Positions 32,481 to 42,846 of a stretch of 64,000 nt of DNA are shown here, piece by piece. The notes under the pieces were generated by a model. That model did no database searches and was not told where the DNA came from. It worked only from the letters and a program-made list of their open reading frames with translations. The DNA lies in contig MEHQ01001746.1 in NCBI GenBank assembly GCA_008828725.1, forward strand, positions 826,549 through 890,548, read 5' to 3'. Position 1 is the stretch's first letter, and each line of letters opens with the position of its first letter. Origin of the DNA: Saccharina japonica. Its lineage: Eukaryota > Sar > Phaeophyceae > Laminariales > Laminariaceae. Made by a program: the position numbers and the translations under genes.

Positions 32481-32728
32481 GATGCGGTCTACGGTAGAGG
32501 TATCACTTTTTGGCTGAATCGTTTTCTGATTGATCGGGCTCCTTAACCCAAATTCGACGGACTATCATTTTTGTGCCGAATAATGTTTCACAGTATGCTT
32601 CGGTCAGGATATATATCATCCGGCAGCACTTTTATTTTCCTCCAAAATCATTGTTTTCCGTGAGGTATAACGCTCCAAAAGTGAGAAGCTCAGAAAAAAC
32701 ATGGTGCCCCTCTATCGTAGCATGTGTC
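32481..32728 (+). mobile_element. Solitary MITE-like element outside the units
   Basis: 248 bp with inverted ends: left GATGCGGTCTACGGTAGAGG, right complementary to GACACATGCTACGATAGAGG. The interior shares TTTTTGGCTGAATCG, GGGCTCCTTAACCC and a CTCAGAAAAA-CATGGTG string with the copies inside the units. It is the only full-length copy not embedded in a unit, which shows that the family has moved, or been copied, independently. The flanks show no clear target duplication. Confidence 0.7.
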
Positions 32729-33059
32729 CACCCATTCTGCCAACTGATTCGTATAATACCCCACCTTTTCGGGGATACCGTTCTGGCATACCTCCGCTCT
32801 CTGTGTCCTTAATATATCTCTCTCGAATTCCGAATACCTCACCCTGCATGTGATACATCTGTGTTTTGGTTATGTGAGTGTAAGGGTCGTTCTCGATCAA
32901 GCACAGCAGCAGTGAGCGAGGCAAGTTCTCATCCCCAGCCCAACCGACAAACAACGTGTGCGAGAAAAACAAAACATATTCCGGTTGCTTCGGTCACGAG
33001 AGAGAAGTGAAAAAAAAACGAAAATACATCACTGGCGACCAGGGTACCCAGTCGTTTGA

Positions 33060-34240
33060 CCTTTTGGTGGTTGGTGCTCAGGTAACTCTCATGTACTCAG
33101 TCGTTTATTCTTTGATTTTCTCGAGGTACTCGTGAGTTCCTGGTACTCAGTGCTTTCATTTGTTTTGGTACTCCAAAGCTACCCGCGAGTACTCCGGCGT
33201 TTTTTCAGCGTTTCGTACTTGAGGAACACGCGACTACTCGTTCATTTCAGCTTTTTGTTTGTACTCTCCAGGCATACTCGCGAGTACTCAATCATATTTA
33301 TGGTTCATCATTACAGGACCTACGGTACAGACAAAATCAATGCATTTCCCAAATATTTACTAACAGCATATATTCGTGTTTAGTATGGTCCCCGGTAATA
33401 GCATACAGTACTCCAGGTGATACTCGCGGGTAAACAGTATTGGTCATTTCAGCTCTTACTCGTATACTCCAGGGACTGAATCAATAAACATTGTTGTGTG
33501 CGGTACTATCGTGAGTAATTTGATAAATATCAATGATAACTGTGATGCGGTGGTACTCCTACTTAATAGTACCTGTAATAATATGATTCCGAATTGGATG
33601 GACTACGACGGGTACTTATCGCTACACACACCCTTGTGTAGTCTGGGCGAGAGGGGGTGCGTCGCGGTGTAGCCCCGACGCGAGCCCCGCCAAGTCAGCA
33701 AACCCCGTGTACGAGTAAAAACGAGGAAAAAAAACATCCTCCGGTCGCAAGAGCAAAAAATCGGAAGAAACTATTACTCCCGAGTGCCTTGTCATTAAAG
33801 CTTTTTTCGTGCTCTGGTGACTCGCACATACTCAGTCTTTTCTTGCTACTGCAGCTACTCGCGAGTATTAACTCATGTTATATTTCGTACTCCAGGTATA
33901 CTCACCAGTATACTCAGCCATTGCATCTTTAATTTTACAGCAGGTACCCGCGATCACTCCTTAATTGTTTCCGCGTTTGGTATTTCGGGTATACTCGCGA
34001 GTACACAGATATTGTTGCGTTTGGTACTCGAGGTACCCGAGGTACTCGCGAGTAGTCAGTCGCTTCAGTATATTTCGGTACTCGAGGTACTCGCGAGTAC
34101 TCGTTCATTGTTTCCTGTATTCGTGCAGTACTGAAGGTGGAATAAGTAATAACTCCAGTACCTGTTACTCCAGGGACTGAGTCATGCGAAGGTACTGTCT
34201 GTATTACTCGCCAGTCATTGACGGAGTACTCGTAATGACT
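33060..34240. repeat. Palindromic minisatellite array, AGTACTCGCGAGTACT core
   Basis: More than ten degenerate copies of a self-complementary core, often preceded by GGTACTCGAGGTA and followed by CAGTC or CATT, spaced roughly 40-110 bp apart. Clear cores lie near 33275, 33856, 33993, 34042 and 34088. The last three are the most regular, in a GGTACTCGAGGTACTCGCGA arrangement. Short frames crossing it reflect the repeat and are not genes. Confidence 0.7.
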
Positions 34241-35390
34241 GTGGTGGGGTTGAAATTATGATTGATTGCGAATTGTGGTTGTTGTTGTCTTTACATTAAA
34301 AGCCGTGCCGGTCTCTCTATCCAGTACCTCCATCTGTCCGTACTAATCCAACACTTGACGTGGTTGATTCCCGTGGTCACAGGCTAACTTACCCCAAAAT
34401 AGTAATCGAATGCAAATCAGCGTATCTATCACCACACACTTCTATATCTATCTAATATATATAGTTCGCCTGATGCACAAAAAACAATACTTGAATCAAA
34501 GTGATCTTTGATGCCCAATTTATCATAGCAACTTAAGAACGGAGTAAATCAATGCAAAAACGAAAACAAAAAACTCCCACACACCTTCAAAACGCCCGCC
34601 TCTCCCTACGCCGGCATGCCCGGCACCGTCTTCTCACGTTGCAGGCCGACATACTGTAGTACAACTCGTAACTGCGCCGTGCTTGTCGTCGTGGCCACAG
34701 CGATTCGCCGCAGCTCTACGCACGAGTATTGCAGCAGTGCGGTTGCTACTTTTAACCTTTGCTGAGATTGTATCGTTTATTCTCGCTCTGGTCGTATTTG
34801 TATCGTATGGTACATACGTCTCCTTCTGTCGCCGTACGCGACGAAATTACTACTGCTTTAAAAAGGGACGGCGTCTCTGAAGGCCCCTATCAATATATAA
34901 CACCCCTCCCTCCTGCCTCTGCTCGTGTTCAAAGCCGTCGGAGTTCGCGAAGCTTGGTCATGTCGCATGGCCTACCTACCAGGTACCAGTGGTCCTGGGC
35001 AAAACAAGCATACCCTTGCCAGGTACCAGGTACGAGCAGGTACCAGAAATTCCCAACAACCATCCTCAAGTCAAGCACCACCACCACTACCACACCACCA
35101 GCTGAGCACCAGCAGCAGCAGAAACTTGCCGCTGGTGGTGGTGGCTGTGGTTGTTTTTGGTGGTTGTGGTTTTACAGCAAATCTCGATCACTCTCCGATC
35201 AGCTCCGATGGCAAGAATAGACGAGTATGCGAAGAATTCGGCGCAATAATTTGATACCAGGTATAATATCAGTCTAGAGGGTGCTAGAGAGACGGTGCCG
35301 CGAGACACCATAGCTCTTTGACGACACATCACGTTCAGAGCGATGCACAGGTGACGTGCTCACGTGACATTCTCGCGAGCCTGCCGTATG
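34241..35390. other. Spacer, nothing confident
   Basis: AT-rich sequence with short frames (34683-35254). It contains a cluster of ACCAGGTACCAG-like strings near 34975-35045 and a CCACCA/CAGCAG-rich stretch near 35080-35125. I see no recognisable gene. Confidence 0.4.
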
Positions 35391-35399
35391 CTGTGTAAT

Positions 35400-35770
35400 C
35401 ATGCTGTCTGTGCACGTACGTACATACATTGTGCCTGCTGTATATACGTACGTACGAATAATGCGCTTACGTATGCAGAAGCAGCACGTATTTATAATAT
35501 ACGTACGTACTACGAACACACTGCTGTCGTACGTATACCCGGGCACACGATCAGCGTATTCCCGTATTTCCGGGGATACAATGAACCCCTCCCAGGAGGG
35601 GGGGAGATACTATGTCATCCCCCGACAAAATATTGACTGCTGTTTGTGCACTTATGAGAAGTACGTACGTATATGGCGTACATATCAACCGCTGTATCTA
35701 CTACCATGGTACAGCCAGTACCGCAGTACAGTGTTGTACGTACGAGCTGGTACGTATGATACGTGCGTTC
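35400..35770. repeat. GTAC-rich simple tract
   Basis: The tetranucleotide GTAC, often as CGTACGTACG, occurs dozens of times, for example near 35415, 35445, 35500, 35660 and 35735. A similar but sparser patch lies at 16550-16850. Both strands appear open for up to 248 codons simply because the tract has few stops. Confidence 0.5.
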
Positions 35771-36394
35771 AATGTGCCCAACTACGACGTACATCCAGCG
35801 ATCAATGCTGCCGAGTATGTAGTATTTGTGCCCTATTATATTTTTCACGAAAAAATCGGTACGCATGCATTCACGAGTCAAACGATGTCGATCATCAGCA
35901 CGGCCAGTCTCGCGAGGGATTTTGCAAGGCTCTTTCGCGACAAATGGCAACAACAAACGTGCTCTCAGGAACAGCCAGCCCCCCCCTGTCCCCCCACACA
36001 TCTATTATGAAAACGTTTTTCCATCAAATAACCCGCATTGATTCTGAGTCAATCCCCGTCGTTTCTATTTCCCTAACAATTTGTACTCCTAATAAGAATC
36101 TTCGTCGTCAATTTGTTCAATATGTATCCCTAATATTTTTAATTTGAGCCTCTATCATCTCCATTACTACTTGTTTCAATGGCCTTACCGCTGTGGGGGC
36201 GGGAGGGCCTCTTACTCCCTACGTAGTATTGTACTGTAATAATAGTCGGGGCGGCGGGGGGCGGGTCAAACCCGAGCCCGGACCTGCGACTTGCCTAGCG
36301 GCTAAACCCCGTTGCCAAAAAATAAAAGTCTTCCGGACGCAAAACAAAGGATATAACTTTACAACTCACAAGTGCCGAGTCATTCCAGGTTTTT

Positions 36395-36515
36395 AATTAG
36401 TGCTCTGTGGCGTAACTCGCGAGTACTCTGTCATTTCTTTCTTGTTACTACTAGTCCAGATTGAGTACTTGTTCACTTTTGTTTTCGGTACTCGAGGTAT
36501 ACCAGGGGTATACTA
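36395..36515. repeat. Minor copies of the palindromic minisatellite
   Basis: AACTCGCGAGTACTCTGTC near 36415 and GGTACTCGAGGTATACC near 36490 belong to the family of 33060-34240. The rest of 35771-37770 holds only short, unsupported frames. Confidence 0.5.
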
Positions 36516-37769
36516 CTGTAGATACACGTTTTGGGGGCTCGAAGTTCAGCGGGTAATGTCAGCCGAATATACCTGCTATACGCTCGTACGAGTTCCAGTG
36601 GGCAAAGACACACAAGACGCAAGACATGAACAGCTGTCGGCGTGGAGACGGTTGCAATATGCGTGGCGTCTCGAGAAATTCTGTCACCTCTACATGTTAG
36701 CTGCGGCGCAACACCACGGCCGGGCCAGAAAATAGCAGTACGACAGAAATACGCTCAAACATCGTCGGATGGTCTCGTTTACGCTCATCTGTCAAGTGGC
36801 TCGAGTCACAGGCCCCAATGCTCCCCCGGTGAGACTTGAACGGACGAGAAACCGTCTCACCTAAGATATAGCTGCTGCCCACCGCCCCTTATCCTGTTGC
36901 ACCCTAGTGTATGGCTGCGCTTCACGGGCTCCTCTCGTGCAAGATGTCGTACGTCAGGGTTTCAGTGTTTCAAGTTCCTGCGTGTCCGGCGGGGAATGTA
37001 ACTAGCCGTCCCCGTTGTCAAAAAAACGCCCGTGCAAAAAGTATAAAACCTGACTTCACGTTGGTGACACTCTGTCAAAAGACAGGTTACACAACCTACA
37101 CGAGCTCGTAGCGCCTGGTGCATGCGGTCTCGTTTGCGCCCTCCTTGGCTGGCGACTCCGAATAAGGAAACCTTCAGTACAACCGACGTTTCGGGGGTTC
37201 AGCACTGCTATACGGACGGTGGTTGTTGGTAAGTTTTTTTTGTTGCTACGTAACGAACGCAACACGAAAATATGTAAAATGCTCCCACGGCACAGCACAA
37301 TCACGACGCTTACGCACATACCCGGTAGTATGACAATGGAAAGCCCGTTCGAACAAGCGAAGCTTAGCTCCCCACGGCCCTATATTGCGTCTAGGACGTA
37401 CTCGCAAAAGCGGGGTATAGTACCTTACCAGAATATTCCCAGTGACTTTTGTCAGTGGCAGGGGGGTACTGTACGTTTAGTTGTAGGTACGTACAGCAGT
37501 ACGTATTTCGCTGCACCATCAGTCTCTTGGCATTTTCAAGCCGGTCCTTCGCCACATCGTGGACCTCTTTTGCCCCTTTCCTTGCGTAAGCGTAGCGGGC
37601 GTCATCAGACTCCCGCCGAGCGAAGCCCTTGTATATGCGTACAGGCGCCCGCTACATACTGGGACACCTGACACCTGCCGTGCCCACTGTTGACAACCTG
37701 TTATCATGTCGCAAGCAAGCTACTACCAGGACGCAAGACAAACTCGCAACGGTCTATTCGCCAGTGATG

Positions 37770-38345
37770 CACAGCAGCAGCAGCAGTCGCGTGGCACTGC
37801 CCCACCCCGTGGCTATTGCTTGCTATTTCATTAGGACAAATTGTTATTCGCTAATTCTCGTTGCTCAGTCAAGCAAGCAAGTGATACGGCTGTGTCAGTC
37901 ATGCCACTACAGCAAGAACAAAGCAGCAAGAACACATGCAGCAGTCGCGAAGCATCACCCCCTGCCACCCCGCATGTATAGAGTACCAAGTGACTGTTGC
38001 TCGCTTGCTATATCTATTTGCTGATGCACTGGAGCAGCAGCAGCAGCAGAAGCAGTCGCGTGGGATAACTCCACCCCGTGACTGTAGCTTGCTATTTTAT
38101 CAGGATGCACCGATATGTTTTTGTTTCTCAGTCAAGCAAGCGAGTAATACTGCTGTGTCAGTCATGCGACTACAACAAGAGCAGAACCGCAGGAGGACGA
38201 GCAGCAGTCGCGAAGCAGGTCGCACTATAATATTTTGTAGCTCAGTCAAGCAAGCGAGTACAGCAGCTGTGTCAGTCATGCGACAACAGCAAGAACAGAA
38301 CAGCACGAGCACAAGGAGCAGTTGCGGAGCACCACCCACCGGCAC
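37770..38345. repeat. CAG-rich minisatellite
   Basis: Three to four copies of a unit containing CTCAGTCAAGCAAGC, then TGCTGTGTCAGTCATGC, then CAACAAGAGCAGAAC-like and AGCAGCAGTCGCG strings start near 37865, 38128 and 38238. Short pure CAG runs lie at about 37780 and 38035. A 184-codon frame (37936-38490) runs through it and is Gln/Ser-rich because of the repeat; I do not call it a gene. Confidence 0.6.
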
Positions 38346-38490
38346 CCCGCCTGCATTCGCCGCCGTCGGCTTTCAATCGGTCGCAAAAGGGGCAGAATCT
38401 CCGACAGTAGCACGACGGGGCTTCGACCTTGCCTTTGGTTTCGGCGCATTGTTCAACGCCAATCTACGACGTGAGGCAAGAGGTGCTTGA

Positions 38491-40867
38491 ATGTCGAATG
38501 CGTGGAAAAAACGTTTAGTTTGTCTCGGAAAGCCGGGGGAAAAGTTGCCATCAAAGTGAGCTTGATTCTATCATACGACGTGGAACTTGACCTATAAATA
38601 TAAGACTACGTAGGCAACGTCATTTATTTTTGTTGTCGCTGTCCACCACCTCACCCAGCCGAAGCAGCACTGCCCCCCGACTCGAGTGTGAATTAAAACG
38701 ATTTATGCTTGTTTTGTCCCTCGGCGCCTATACAGGACCACACCACCAGCGGGGGGGGATGCTACTGGCACTACTCATTCCGCTTGATTACGGTACCTAG
38801 GTGTCATGAGTAAAGGCGCTACTGTCTAAGGTTGCCGGTACGCAGCCCTTGAGTTTGTTGATATCCATACCTTACCCCCAACTGTAACTCGATTAAGTTT
38901 ATTGCACGCGCATGTAGCTGTGTTGTGCCTGTTGTGGCGACCTCGGTATTGTGTATAGGAGTAAATACTTGCAATGCCTGTTTTGTATTGGTAAATCTGC
39001 GCGTGTTACAAGCGGCGGTGGAGTTTCATACTTTAGCTGTCGTGGAAACAATGTGATCGTGGATCAAATTTCGAAGGGCCTGAGATTGAGCTATTCAATC
39101 TCAAGTCTCAAATATTCGCACTCCGTCCTGCGTCTGGTATCACTCCACAGCCGTCACAGCCGCACCGAGACAGCTCACCTAGCCACTCGAGGTAAACTGT
39201 TGCTGCCTGCTGTAACGGATACGAATAAGTTATCCTGAATATAATGCTATATACACGCTCAAAACTAAACTTGCATGTATACATGATGTTTTGTGTACCG
39301 ACAGCTTGCCCAAAATGAAATACTACGCCACACTCAAAACCAAACAAACACACGTACATCCAAGCCATCGCGCGCGTGTTACCCAACATAAGTAAGGTGG
39401 GCTGGTACTTGTATCGCTGACTATTTGTTTTGTTTTCAGCGTTCACCATGACCTAAACCATTTAACAATCCAAGTATTTTAGTTGGGAGTGTAGGGTCGG
39501 CTCGTTGAGCTTAATGTCTGTCAAGGCTTCTTGTTATTTGAAATAATACTTTTTGAGGTCATAATTCTTAGAGCCGGTCGCCCCAGCGATCAAGTGGTTA
39601 AGCTATCATTCTATTAGCGCTGATGGGGCTCGATTTCCATATCTACTTTTGACAGTCGCCACAAATTGTGGAGGGCTCGCTTTTGTGTTTGTTTCTTTCG
39701 ACCGATGACAGCCAATCGACCGAGTGATCATCTGTTTTGTTGGCACTATGTCTTTGAACTTTTTGTGCTTGCGACATCCATCGCCATAGGATTATTAGAT
39801 ACTCTGCAACATAACTATACGTTCGCATCAAATCTTGAGTGAGGTATAAAGCCACTTCCGAGCGCGTACACGCGGTATTGAGTATTGAAAATGGGGATCC
39901 CCTCTCCACCGTAGCACCAGTCTTGCGTTATCTCAGAAGACACCAATGACCGACGAGAGCGTCCAGTGTGGGTGGGAAGTTGACGCGAGTCGGTGAGTGA
40001 GTAAAGTGCTGGACTCTTCTCGCGTTAAGGGTGCAATGCGCGAGCCGTAGTGGGGGGTCTACTATATGCCCCCGGATTCGAGTTTGGATTACCTGTATGG
40101 AGGAAGCAGGAAAAATAAGGGGATTCCGAAGTAAAATGAATGGGATGAAAACACACACATAATGGCTGGCAAGCGTTCCATCAACCAATATTTGTCTGAC
40201 TGCAACATCGCATTTCGGGATTTGTAGTGGGTATCGTGTGCAGTAGTGGGATGAGTTCATTGAATGCTCGGCCGCACTATATCTGAATACCAAAACCACT
40301 TGATATCGGGCAAACTTGAGACTAAATTCGTGACTACATTGAGGTTGTCACTTTCCCCCCTTGATTGCCCAAGATACCAGCACGGGCTGCGGAGTTGTAT
40401 GCGTTCGTAAGCACCGTCTTTCTATGCGGTACCCTCTCGATTGTTGAGTGGCTCATATTAGCTATAGACTGCACCCCACAAACCCAAATGACAAATACTC
40501 ACCGATATCAAATAGTCAAGGTAGAAACATCCACCGAGTGCTGTGTAATGTCTAGATGTATCTGGTAAAATGGCCAACCGATCGGTTTGTGGCCCAACAG
40601 CTAACGCGTGTTAATTCATGTGTACAAGTTAGGCTCTCTTACTTGTTTCTAGTAGCCAAAAGTTGAATAAGAGGTTCATGATAGAGCACCTGATCGCTAA
40701 GTGATTTACATTGCAGTCCATATTTCGTGTGAGTTTTATAACGCGCGCAAGACTATACATTCATTTGTATTCGTCTCTTGTCCTCTTGAATTCAACAAAC
40801 TGAAAACAAAGCCAAAATATGGCGCTATCGCCAAGGCCAAGACAATCTGCGATTACTTGTTTTTACC
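38491..40867. other. Spacer before unit C
   Basis: Short frames only (for example plus 38951-39238 and minus 39108-39449), none recognisable. A tRNA-like stretch lies at 39567-39650, and a possible MITE end (CCCTCTCCACCGTAGCACC) near 39899. The right edge is where similarity to units A and B begins. Confidence 0.45.
39567..39650 (+). other. tRNA-like fragment, possible SINE head
   Basis: AGCGATCAAGTGGTTAAGC resembles the A-box and D-arm of Leu or Ser tRNAs. GGGCTCGATTTCC, about 35 bases later, resembles a B box. I could not draw a full cloverleaf with a good acceptor stem, so a functional tRNA is unlikely. A tRNA-derived SINE or a tRNA pseudogene is possible. Confidence 0.25.
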
Positions 40868-41668
40868 TGTTTTTCTGCACTAGAGTCAAATAAGTTTCGA
40901 GTTATCCGAGAAACACTACTGGAGTATAAATGCGACCAAATGGGCTGAAAATACCAGTGTAGACAAAACATTGAAACAAATCGCGATTTCTCGAATCTAT
41001 TTCCTAAGTGTTAGGATCCCAGTCTTGACGTAGGTTAGAATATTCGTTTCCCGTCCAACATTTCGAAATAATTAAAATACTCGCTTCGTATTCAAACGAT
41101 ACAAAATGGCATTCTAGATTAATATAGTTTGCTGAGCTCCTGGTCACGTTTTGTAGTTTTTAGAAAGTTAAACTCTCCCAGGCAGGAAAATGGTGATACT
41201 CGTCCATATACTTCCTTATAAATGACACACTTTGAATGAGCCCCCCCAAGGAAAGGGTTACTCGAATACGCGGTACATGTACGATAATGAGGCTAAAAAA
41301 TGGTTCGGAACGACAGAATAAAACCCCGGCTTTCTTCGCATGGAGAAACACATCCTAGAGTGATGAATTTTGTTAATTGCAACACATGTGTCTGCGACCA
41401 GGTGGGTTTACCTGGGTGCTGGAGAGTTGCTGCAGGTGCATGAACTATACGCTTTTTGTAATACTGCTACCTAACGTGCAATAAACAGAACCTACAACGA
41501 ATGCAGTTTACGCCGTTTTTTATCCCAAGAGTACTTACTGCGTTATATGGCCTTACCTGCCAATGGATGATTCTAGAACGCTTGTTTCCTGCACGTTTAT
41601 GTTGAAGGATATGGAGTTCGACTAACGGTGTCCACAAGCCAAATGCATCAGCGCGTTGAGAGTCGCAC

Positions 41669-41995
41669 ATGCTTACCTATGGCAGTATATATGGATATTC
41701 CGCCGGAAAATGGCGGGTCTGGCGGATCGATTGCGGTCGAAGCGACCTGGTCGCTAGCGCAATATTACATGTCAATATTTCTTTTTGGTCCGACCTGAAC
41801 TACGAACTTCCGTTTGGGTGGGTGGGTAACGACTCCCGTAGAATGTCGTTGAGGACACTTTCCAAGGTAGACATGCTCCATAGTGTTTTTGATGGTGGTC
41901 AATTCGGCAGATCTATACCTCACATGAATAACTGTTTTTTTCATGATAAAAATATAACTGCCAACCTGACAAACAATTCCATAGTCTATCAATAG
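41669..41995 (+). pseudogene. Fused remnants of T-module frames 1 and 2 (unit C)
   Basis: This 108-codon frame starts in T frame 1 sequence in a shifted frame, crosses the deletion at about 41765, then reads T frame 2 correctly: GNDSRRMSLRTLSKVDM, FDGGQFGRSIPHMNN, ending with SIVYQ. The second half is the best preserved version of that peptide. The fusion is a by-product of the deletion. No domain is recognised. Confidence 0.35.
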
Positions 41996-42439
41996 GTGAA
42001 CGTCAAATCACATTTGCAAGAAAAATATGTGCATTCCGAATATTGTTTGGGTTAAGAAGCCCGTTATTCATTAACTCGTTTTTGCCAAAATACGGTACAG
42101 TACCCCCCTATCGTAGGACGGGTTTGAGTGACTTCCTTCACCGAGCGTTTGGCGGTGCCGCCCCTAAGTGATCCGTATGAGTCGTAAGGAATGTAGAAGC
42201 TGTCAAATATGATTTCGCTCGCCTGAATTAACTCCATGCTTTGTTCGTCGCAAAAACCACTGTCTTCCTACGCAATTTAACCCACGCCTGTGTAGCTCTA
42301 CGACATGATATTGCAATATCACCTTTGCGTTCCCGTTCTGCCGTGCTGTTACAGTGAAACGCATGCATTAGTGACGGCGATGTTTGCACTTGGCGTTACT
42401 GCCCCATTGGTCAAGAACTCGACTCCATGAACTCGAGAA

Positions 42440-42637
42440 GTGTCTCACACGCGACAGGGTTTTGACGACCACTTTTTTCTGACAAGGCGGTGCTCAGATC
42501 TCAGTCAACGCAGAGGGCCTTCTCGCTCGCAAATATTTGCAACCGGGGATTTTACCGTACACAATAGAGCTCTAAATGCGCAAATTCCCGACGTGTTTCT
42601 ACGTGCGTGTAGGGTCATTGGGGCCTTGGGTTCATAG
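42440..42637 (+). CDS. Short conserved frame upstream of EsV-1-7 gene C1, unknown
   Basis: A 65-codon frame matching the core of 5358-5630: GFDDHFFL, RRCSDLSQRRGPSRSQ, FATGDFTVHN and IPDVFLRACRVIGALGS. It ends about 210 bp before the C1 ATG. It may be a small gene, a leader ORF in the EsV(+) transcript, or a remnant. Conservation across A, B and C is clear at the peptide level, but selection cannot be judged by eye. Confidence 0.25.
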   Translation: MSHTRQGFDDHFFLTRRCSDLSQRRGPSRSQIFATGDFTVHNRALNAQIPDVFLRACRVIGALGS

Positions 42638-42846
42638 TGCGTAACTATGTTCGAGGTATATTGCCGATGTTAGTACAATGAAAGTTGCGCAGACTCGCGT
42701 TTGCCAGACCCTCATAGTCTGTTGTGTTTTATCCGTGTACCGCCAACGGTAAGTTTGCACAGCTCAGCCTTAACACACCATTCTCTGTCCATCTCTCTTG
42801 CCAACCTGCGTCCGGCTAATCTCCGCAGCCGCAACGAACGGCCACA

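Larger units (their letters stand above)
40868..42846 (+). repeat. T module of unit C, internally deleted
   Basis: Begins at the shared GAGTTATCCGAGAAAC string and ends at the C1 start codon. Relative to A, B and D it lacks the segment holding the MITE and the first half of T frame 2: the sequence jumps near 41765 from T frame 1 into the second half of T frame 2. Confidence 0.7.

Noticed and set aside
33817..34134. Frames in the palindromic minisatellite (105 codons)
   Set aside because: Open because of the repeat; the peptide simply reiterates the GGTACTCGAGGTACTCGCGA unit.
35401..36147. A 248-codon plus-strand gene
   Set aside because: It runs through the GTAC-rich tract, where stops are rare; the peptide is dominated by repeated Val-Arg-Thr/Tyr from GTACGTAC.
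37936..38490. A 184-codon Gln-rich protein
   Set aside because: Translated minisatellite; repeat copies are not kept in one frame throughout and no domain follows.
41669..41995. A genuine 108-codon gene in unit C
   Set aside because: It spans a deletion junction visible against A, B and D; the first half is out of the conserved frame.
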